Translations under genes and position numbers: made by a program | NCBI GenBank assembly: GCA_964393335.1 | Contig: CAYMTN010000175.1 | Coordinates: 1 to 11,672 of the forward strand | Reading direction: 5' to 3' | Source: CAYMTN01 sp964393335 | GTDB lineage: Bacteria > Chloroflexota > Anaerolineae > Aggregatilineales > Aggregatilineaceae | Length of the DNA: 11,672 nt | In this document: piece by piece, positions 9,501-11,672 of the stretch | How positions within the stretch are numbered: position 1 is the first letter of the stretch | Layout of the letters: each line of letters starts with the position of its first letter | The notes under the pieces: model-generated | What the model saw: the letters and a program-made list of their open reading frames with translations, nothing else | What the model was told of the DNA's origin: nothing | Databases searched by the model: none

Positions 9501-11672
9501 CCGTGACGGCGGCGAGTCCTGAACTGACCGGCATCGATTTCACGCTGGACGTGGGCGGATCGATCTCGATTATCGTGTACGCGGAAGACGGGGTCACGCC
9601 GCTGGAAGGCGTGCCGGTGGATACCTACCCGGCGCAGTACGCCGCGTGTTCCGAAGCGGGCGGCACGTTCACCATGCCATCGCTGCCGCTGAACACTCCG
9701 ATCACCATCTTTGCTGGGGGCGGCGGCTGGTGGGGATGTTCGGAACAGGGTTGGCTCAGAGAGTTTTGGGAAGAAGCGCCCGATCTCGGGTCGGCGACGC
9801 CGATCATCCTGACGAGCGAAACGCCCGATGTGAACGGCCTTACCTTCACGCTGACGGAGGGCGGCGTCATCTCCGGTCATGTGTATGAAACTGACGGTGT
9901 GACGCCGATAGCCAACGCGATTGTGGATATGAACGGGCTGGATGTCTCCCTAGGTAAGAGCACTGTGACCGATGAAACTGGCTGGTATCGTTTCGGAGGA
10001 CTGCCCATCGGCAGTTACCGGGTCAGTTCGCGTAAGGATGGGTATGCGCTAGAGTTCTACAACGAAGCAGGGCCAAATGGGGCAAATGCTACGCCAGTGG
10101 CTGTCATAGCTGGTAGCGAGCAGTCCGGCATCAACTTCACGCTCGATCTTGGCGGCACTATCTCTGGCACCATATATGCCGACGATGGCGTCACCCCACT
10201 TCAGAACATCAATGTGGAAGTGTCGGACACATGGGTTGGTGTGTGTACCGACGAGAACGGCCACTACACGCTGCACAACGTTCCGCTGGATGTGCCGGGC
10301 CTGATCTATGCCGGTGGAAACTACACGTGGTGTGCGGGTGGACCAACCGACTACGTGCTGGAATGGTGGCAAAACCAGCCCTCGAAAGACGATGCGACGC
10401 CGGTCACACTCACGGCGGGGACACCCGATGTGTCCGGCATCGACTTCACGCTGACGCTGCAGGGCACGATCTCTGGCATGATCTACGACAGCGATGGTGT
10501 TTCGCCGCTGGGTGACGCAATGGTCGGCCTGTATAACCCGGCGCTGGATACGTGGTTCTTCGGTACGGTTCAACCGGATGGCACTTACCTGATCGATCAA
10601 CTGCTCCCGGCTACGTTCTGGGTATTCGCATATGGCGGCGCTGGCGGGCAGGCGATGGAGTTCTACGAAGACGTAAAACCGACCTCCGGCACGCCGACCG
10701 ATTTTGTGATCACGCCGGAGGTGGACTACACTGGCATCGACTTCACGCTCGAACCGGGCGGCACGATCTCCGGTGCAGTCTACGCGGCAGATGGCACCAC
10801 GCCGCTGGAAAGTATCTACGTCGGCATCGAGAACGACCTGTGGGTCGGGGCCGGGACGTGTACGGACGCCAACGGGGCGTATACGATCACCTACGCACCG
10901 CAAGACATCCCGGTCAAGGTGTACGCGGGCGGCAGCGACTACTGCGTGCATTCGGCTGAATACGTCAAAGAATGGTGGGAGGAAGTGCCCGATGACGCCA
11001 GCGCCACACCGATCACGCTCACGGCGGGCATACCCGATGTGTCCGGCATCGACTTCACGCTGAATACCGGGGAGCTTGCCGCGCCGGGCGATCTGACGGC
11101 GACGGCGGTATCGTCCTCGCAGATTGACCTGGGCTGGACGGACAACTCAGCCGGAGAAACGGCGTTCCATATCGAAAGTTCGCTGACCGGTGTGGATAAC
11201 TGGACGGAGATCGACACTGCTCCGGCGGACTCGACTGGCTACAGCGATACGACCGTAACCTGCGGCGTGTCGTATTCCTACCGCGTGCGCGCCTATCGCA
11301 GTGGGGACAGCACCTACTCGGACTACTCGAACGTGACCAGCGCCACCACGGACGCGTGCCCGGTGAATCTGGTGCGCAACGGCGACTTTAGCGCGGGCGA
11401 AGCCGAATGGGCCTTCTGGGGCGAGATCAGTCATATTGTGAACGCAGGCATGCTCAATTTCTACCGCCAATCGCCCAGCCCGACCGGCGCGGCGGTCATC
11501 CAGGACCTGAACGTCGCTCCCACGACCGGCACGATCTTCGACGTGACCTTCGACCTCGGCAACGCGGCCAGCACGCCCAAAGCGGTGTGGGTCACCGTGC
11601 GCAAGCCGGATTGGAGTGAGTACCTGACCTGCTACTACAGCATGGCGGCCAACGCCCCGGTGCAGTCCTACG
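3419..11672 (+). CDS. Giant secreted propeller-lipase-repeat protein (3' partial)
   Basis: One continuous frame of 2751 codons from ATG 3419 to the right edge, with no stop seen; one extra base remains. Order of parts: signal peptide (residues 1-28); seven propeller repeats (37-about 442); beta-rich linker (about 445-570); alpha/beta-hydrolase (about 570-790) with Ser654, Asp754 and His776; a region with DDGTHGDGLADDGVYGG at about 974-990, characteristic of choice-of-anchor X; a cadherin-like Ig domain (about 1025-1116; 'DVLANDTDD', 'TYLPGADFVGGDTFTYTV'); fourteen carboxypeptidase-regulatory-like repeats (1118-2551); fibronectin III (about 2552-2646); and the start of a 'NLVRNGDFS' carbohydrate-binding-like module (2647 on). 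The likely role is an exported or cell-surface esterase carried on a long adhesive stalk; the substrate is unknown. The fold assignments rest on motifs and the architecture is seen directly. No cell-wall or membrane anchor is visible, and one may lie beyond the window. Other genes in the window do not overlap it. Confidence 0.93.
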   Translation, partial: MRKGLFVYVILFSLILASLLIIHTPVAAQDGGTTERVSVASDGTQGEYYSGNSAYPPAISADGRYIAFESNAENLISVVTNSGFDVFVHDRQTHETTLVSVASNGTPGNLKSNLPAISADGRYVAFVSDASNLVPGDTNGQADVFVHDRLTGLATRVSVASDGRQANLWSGSYPLSISADGRYVAFDSVASNLVPGDTNGRMDLFVHDRQTGETTRVSVASDGTQANAVSLLPAISGDGRFVAFASYASNLVPGDTNGTPDIFVHDRQTGETTRVSVASDGAQGNGAALQPTISSDGRYVTFHSTSTSLVPGDTYAGPDIFVHDRQTGQTTCVSVASDGTQGNDRSLGAYISADGRYVAFKSYSTNLVSGDTNGWEDVFVHDRQTGETTRVSVASDGMQANDPSQYPSISADGRYVAFSSEASNLVPGDTNGERDVFVHDRGASVLPLTLSISTVELRHQRVSDSRWESIPNGGSTYDGNQVKITSWIVGDSVDRQVTVKFSDDETSVLLGQTGQLVGAGTMTPVDYLWDTTGFAWNTDGSSHVNRRIRVDLVVQETVLGSRTANIKVKPKPVVLVHGFTSNAGTWDVFRGYMSSYPDWVGYAVDTMDIGSIDPWYRALLPTKSIYQNARELETYIAQLREDLNAWHVDIVGHSMGGLISRQYIHSMMPTDLPDGKPVVSHLVMLGTPNAGSLCADIFNAVPGINLQPARYQLTTFYVSSIFNPLVWNRHNVPFYVVAGNPMNYTCSPLLSPGDEVVSVQSATTTVDYIKITASLHTNMTTSPIDFSTVKGWLAPGTSGLGAASAMVVPDAVQDEDTTTHLLFSDTIEVSAGTPIAVPLVVPGVHAGSRLSVSVFGPRGGSTLLDPAAAVVDAIAADSDLAQSPFRSLYAESPTAGTWTLQLENPLAETVSFAVSAAIEGDPILLTLEVDEPDPDNQVHLILTITDVGTPVTGATVSASTEALDGTQTSLLLLDDGTHGDGLADDGVYGGTTDPLPPPFNTIGVRAETTGFTRMANGSVEISPNNQPPTATVDDASTLRSVPIVIDVLANDTDDQGIEHLTIDSVTQPSSGAVINNRLDLTYLPGADFVGGDTFTYTVLDEYGGTDSAVVNVNVEAGGSISGTVYETDDVTPIYNILVQLNDGAINTCTDPNGQYLFDGLAFGTPYTISAADGICTGGPTNHLPEWWQESPTEAGATEITPTNENHEWLAINFTLDPGSSVSGHVYESDGTTPIQNAWVSVDVFDTYEDIAGINAAADGSYTLSGLPPGDYRVRARATGYAYELYDNVPYYGDHNNATRVTVPAESDVTGIDFTLDPEGTISGTVYAADGVTPLEGVPIDTVPGGFGQCTASDGSFTMEGLPLDTPITLYAGGDQWGGCSSDDMYVVEYYSEAVDQGSALPVTLATGGGENATGINFTLDPGGTVEGVVYAEDGITPLVDMGVNLESDGWGQDTCTDENGHYSFGGLALGVSFRVNAGRNHGCSGPQNYIREFWEETPSWDDATLLTPTSAAPDFTGIDFTLEPSGTITGTVYAADGVTLLEGVPVDTEPGGHGCCTDANGMFVMDGLPLDTPLTLFAGGSGWGSCSNDGVYAREYYAEAADLASATPVTLTSDGGENATGINFTLVPGGLVSGTVYDASDGVTPLVGIGVDLYFDGWSMGTCSDGSGDYVISGVPLDTPFRVSAGGTHGGCSGSQDYVQEFQVETPDWDSAALFTLTSGAPDLTGADFTLELGGTVTGTVFADDGTTRLPYMGVSLHFDGWGRDGCTDENGDYTERGVPLDTPFRVSAGGDNWCGGAHNYVQEFWEETSNWDDATLLTPTSAAPDITGINFTLTTGGSVTGTVTDNLGNPIPNMFVLAGLPEYGMGTCTNDLGDYVLNGIPFDVSFLVRAGGQNTCSGASGSYVQKYWEDVLPRNEATQLTVTAASPDLTGIDFSLEVGGTVSGTVTDNATGQPLANMILEIDVVGFYYGVRVCTDANGVYTMTGVPFDTEFRMMAGGGYNGCGGSNDYVPEYWEEVYYRDDATLLTVTAASPELTGIDFTLDVGGSISIIVYAEDGVTPLEGVPVDTYPAQYAACSEAGGTFTMPSLPLNTPITIFAGGGGWWGCSEQGWLREFWEEAPDLGSATPIILTSETPDVNGLTFTLTEGGVISGHVYETDGVTPIANAIVDMNGLDVSLGKSTVTDETGWYRFGGLPIGSYRVSSRKDGYALEFYNEAGPNGANATPVAVIAGSEQSGINFTLDLGGTISGTIYADDGVTPLQNINVEVSDTWVGVCTDENGHYTLHNVPLDVPGLIYAGGNYTWCAGGPTDYVLEWWQNQPSKDDATPVTLTAGTPDVSGIDFTLTLQGTISGMIYDSDGVSPLGDAMVGLYNPALDTWFFGTVQPDGTYLIDQLLPATFWVFAYGGAGGQAMEFYEDVKPTSGTPTDFVITPEVDYTGIDFTLEPGGTISGAVYAADGTTPLESIYVGIENDLWVGAGTCTDANGAYTITYAPQDIPVKVYAGGSDYCVHSAEYVKEWWEEVPDDASATPITLTAGIPDVSGIDFTLNTGELAAPGDLTATAVSSSQIDLGWTDNSAGETAFHIESSLTGVDNWTEIDTAPADSTGYSDTTVTCGVSYSYRVRAYRSGDSTYSDYSNVTSATTDACPVNLVRNGDFSAGEAEWAFWGEISHIVNAGMLNFYRQSPSPTGAAVIQDLNVAPTTGTIFDVTFDLGNAASTPKAVWVTVRKPDWSEYLTCYYSMAANAPVQSY
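3527..4742 (+). repeat. Seven tandem PD40/WD40-like propeller repeats
   Basis: Units begin with VSVAS at 3527, 3713, 3887, 4067, 4241, 4415 and 4589, giving 58-62 residues each. The consensus is VSVASDGTQGN, then a variable stretch, ISADGRYVAF, S.ASNLVPGDTNG..DVFVHDRQTGETTR. Seven copies is the number needed for one closed seven-bladed beta-propeller of the TolB/PD40 type. The loop GDTNGxxD is exact in blades 2, 3, 4, 6 and 7, altered in blade 5 (GDTYAGPD) and lost in blade 1. Blades are very similar also at the DNA level (for example gacgggcgctacgtggc in several), which suggests recent expansion or homogenisation. The role is probably a ligand- or protein-binding platform. It is not a CRISPR; it is coding throughout. 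Confidence 0.92.
5126..5788 (+). other. Lipase/esterase alpha/beta-hydrolase domain
   Basis: 'PVVLVHGFTSNAGTWDVF' carries the oxyanion-region HGF (His577). 'VDIVGHSMGGLISRQYI' is the nucleophile elbow with Ser654. 'LVMLGTPNAGS' is the usual strand-6 block of PGAP1-like and triacylglycerol lipases. 'SPGDEVVSVQSA' supplies the acid Asp754, and 'ITASLHTNM' supplies His776. All triad members occur in the family order and spacing, so the domain should be catalytically competent on an ester (or amide) substrate outside the cell. The segment before it (about 445-570) looks like an Ig-like or CARDB-like beta domain but was not identified. Confidence 0.88.
5789..6486 (+). other. Choice-of-anchor-X-like beta region
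   Basis: Residues about 791-1022 are beta-rich and low in cysteine. They contain 'AGTWTLQLENPL', as seen in domains that end protease and lipase cassettes, and then DDGTHGDGLADDGVYGG, a motif known from choice-of-anchor X domains. It bridges the hydrolase and the stalk. The exact domain limits are uncertain. Confidence 0.55.
6491..6766 (+). other. Cadherin-like / tandem-95 type Ig domain
   Basis: 'NQPPTATVDDAST' followed by 'IDVLANDTDDQG', 'LTYLPGADFVGGDTFTYTV' and 'DEYGGTDSAVVNVNV' is the standard pattern of bacterial cadherin-like (Big_9, tandem-95) domains of about 90 residues. Only one copy is present. These domains are common in secreted adhesins. Confidence 0.82.
6770..11071 (+). repeat. 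Fourteen carboxypeptidase-regulatory-like repeats
   Basis: Unit starts are 6770, 7073, 7373, 7685, 7994, 8306, 8621, 8930, 9239, 9557, 9863, 10154, 10463 and 10760, giving 97-106 residues each. The consensus is GTISGTVYADDGVTPL, a variable strand, CTDENGxYxxxGLPLDTP, xxxAGG, a Cys, YVxEFWEE, DDATPVTLT, and TGIDFTL. This is the prealbumin-like CarboxypepD_reg fold, used as stalk or adhesion modules. Units 1, 3-10, 12 and 14 hold cysteines at two fixed positions; units 2, 11 and 13 hold none; unit 5 has a third. Sub-types are visible: units 3, 5 and 10 share 'LEGVPxDT'; units 4, 6 and 7 share 'xxxDGWxxxxCTD/CSD'. Units 3+4 and 5+6 look like a duplicated pair. Units 2 and 11 resemble the plain cysteine-free form. 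Confidence 0.92.
11072..11671 (+). other. Fibronectin III domain and start of an NGDFS module
   Basis: 'APGDLTATAVSSSQIDLGW' followed by 'YSYRVRAYRSGDSTYSDYS' and 'SATTDA' is a typical fibronectin type III domain (residues about 2552-2646). 'CPVNLVRNGDFSAGEAEW' (from 11357) opens a jelly-roll-like carbohydrate-binding-type module, which continues with 'FDVTFDLGNA' and is cut by the window edge. Both are common at the ends of exported multidomain proteins and suggest glycan or matrix binding. Confidence 0.75.

Noticed and set aside
10049..10951. 300-residue antisense open frame opposite the stalk repeats
   Set aside because: Its content mirrors the repeat DNA on the opposite strand and has no independent motif; a long shadow is expected from repeated GC-rich coding sequence.
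3527..11071. Tandem repeats as a CRISPR array or noncoding satellite
   Set aside because: Units are 174-186 and 291-318 bp, stay in one reading frame and encode recognisable folds; there are no short identical repeats with unique spacers.

Overview
This is a bacterial accessory region of moderately high GC, with an AT-richer dip around 3300-3480. The giant secreted multidomain protein, its seven 'ISADGRYVAF...NLVPGDTNG..DVFVHDR' propeller repeats and its long run of carboxypeptidase-regulatory-like repeats ending in 'GIDFTL' resemble large surface proteins I associate with Chloroflexota (Anaerolineae and relatives). That assignment is inference from style; no taxonomic marker gene is present.

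Layout, all coding on the + strand. (1) 44-2438: two tightly spaced genes, a peroxiredoxin and a 622-residue fusion of a DsbA-like thiol oxidoreductase domain (CSHC) with an NhaA-type Na+/H+ antiporter. Ten bases separate them and each has its own Shine-Dalgarno, so they look like one redox/ion-homeostasis operon. (2) 2508-2909: the C-terminal part of a DDE (rve-type) transposase, broken upstream, probably the scar of an insertion sequence. (3) 2910-3418: about 500 bp with no credible gene, holding a strong 36-bp GC-rich palindrome and, near its end, a possible promoter. (4) 3419 to the right edge: one uninterrupted reading frame of at least 2751 codons that runs out of the window.

The giant protein is, in order: signal peptide; a seven-repeat PD40/WD40-like beta-propeller; a beta-rich linker; an alpha/beta-hydrolase lipase/esterase domain with a complete visible Ser-Asp-His triad; a region resembling choice-of-anchor X; a cadherin-like Ig domain; fourteen roughly 100-residue carboxypeptidase-regulatory-like repeats; a fibronectin type III domain; and the start of a carbohydrate-binding-like 'NGDFS' module. 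Eleven of the fourteen repeats carry cysteines at the same two positions, and the other three have no cysteine at all. This suggests a disulfide inside each cysteine-bearing repeat, gained or lost as a unit. The repeats also show sub-types and a two-unit duplication (units 3+4 and 5+6).

The operon and the giant gene are separated by the transposase scar and the gap, so I infer no shared function. The most unusual items are the giant propeller-lipase-repeat protein with its paired-cysteine pattern, and the N-terminal DsbA fusion on NhaA next to a peroxiredoxin.
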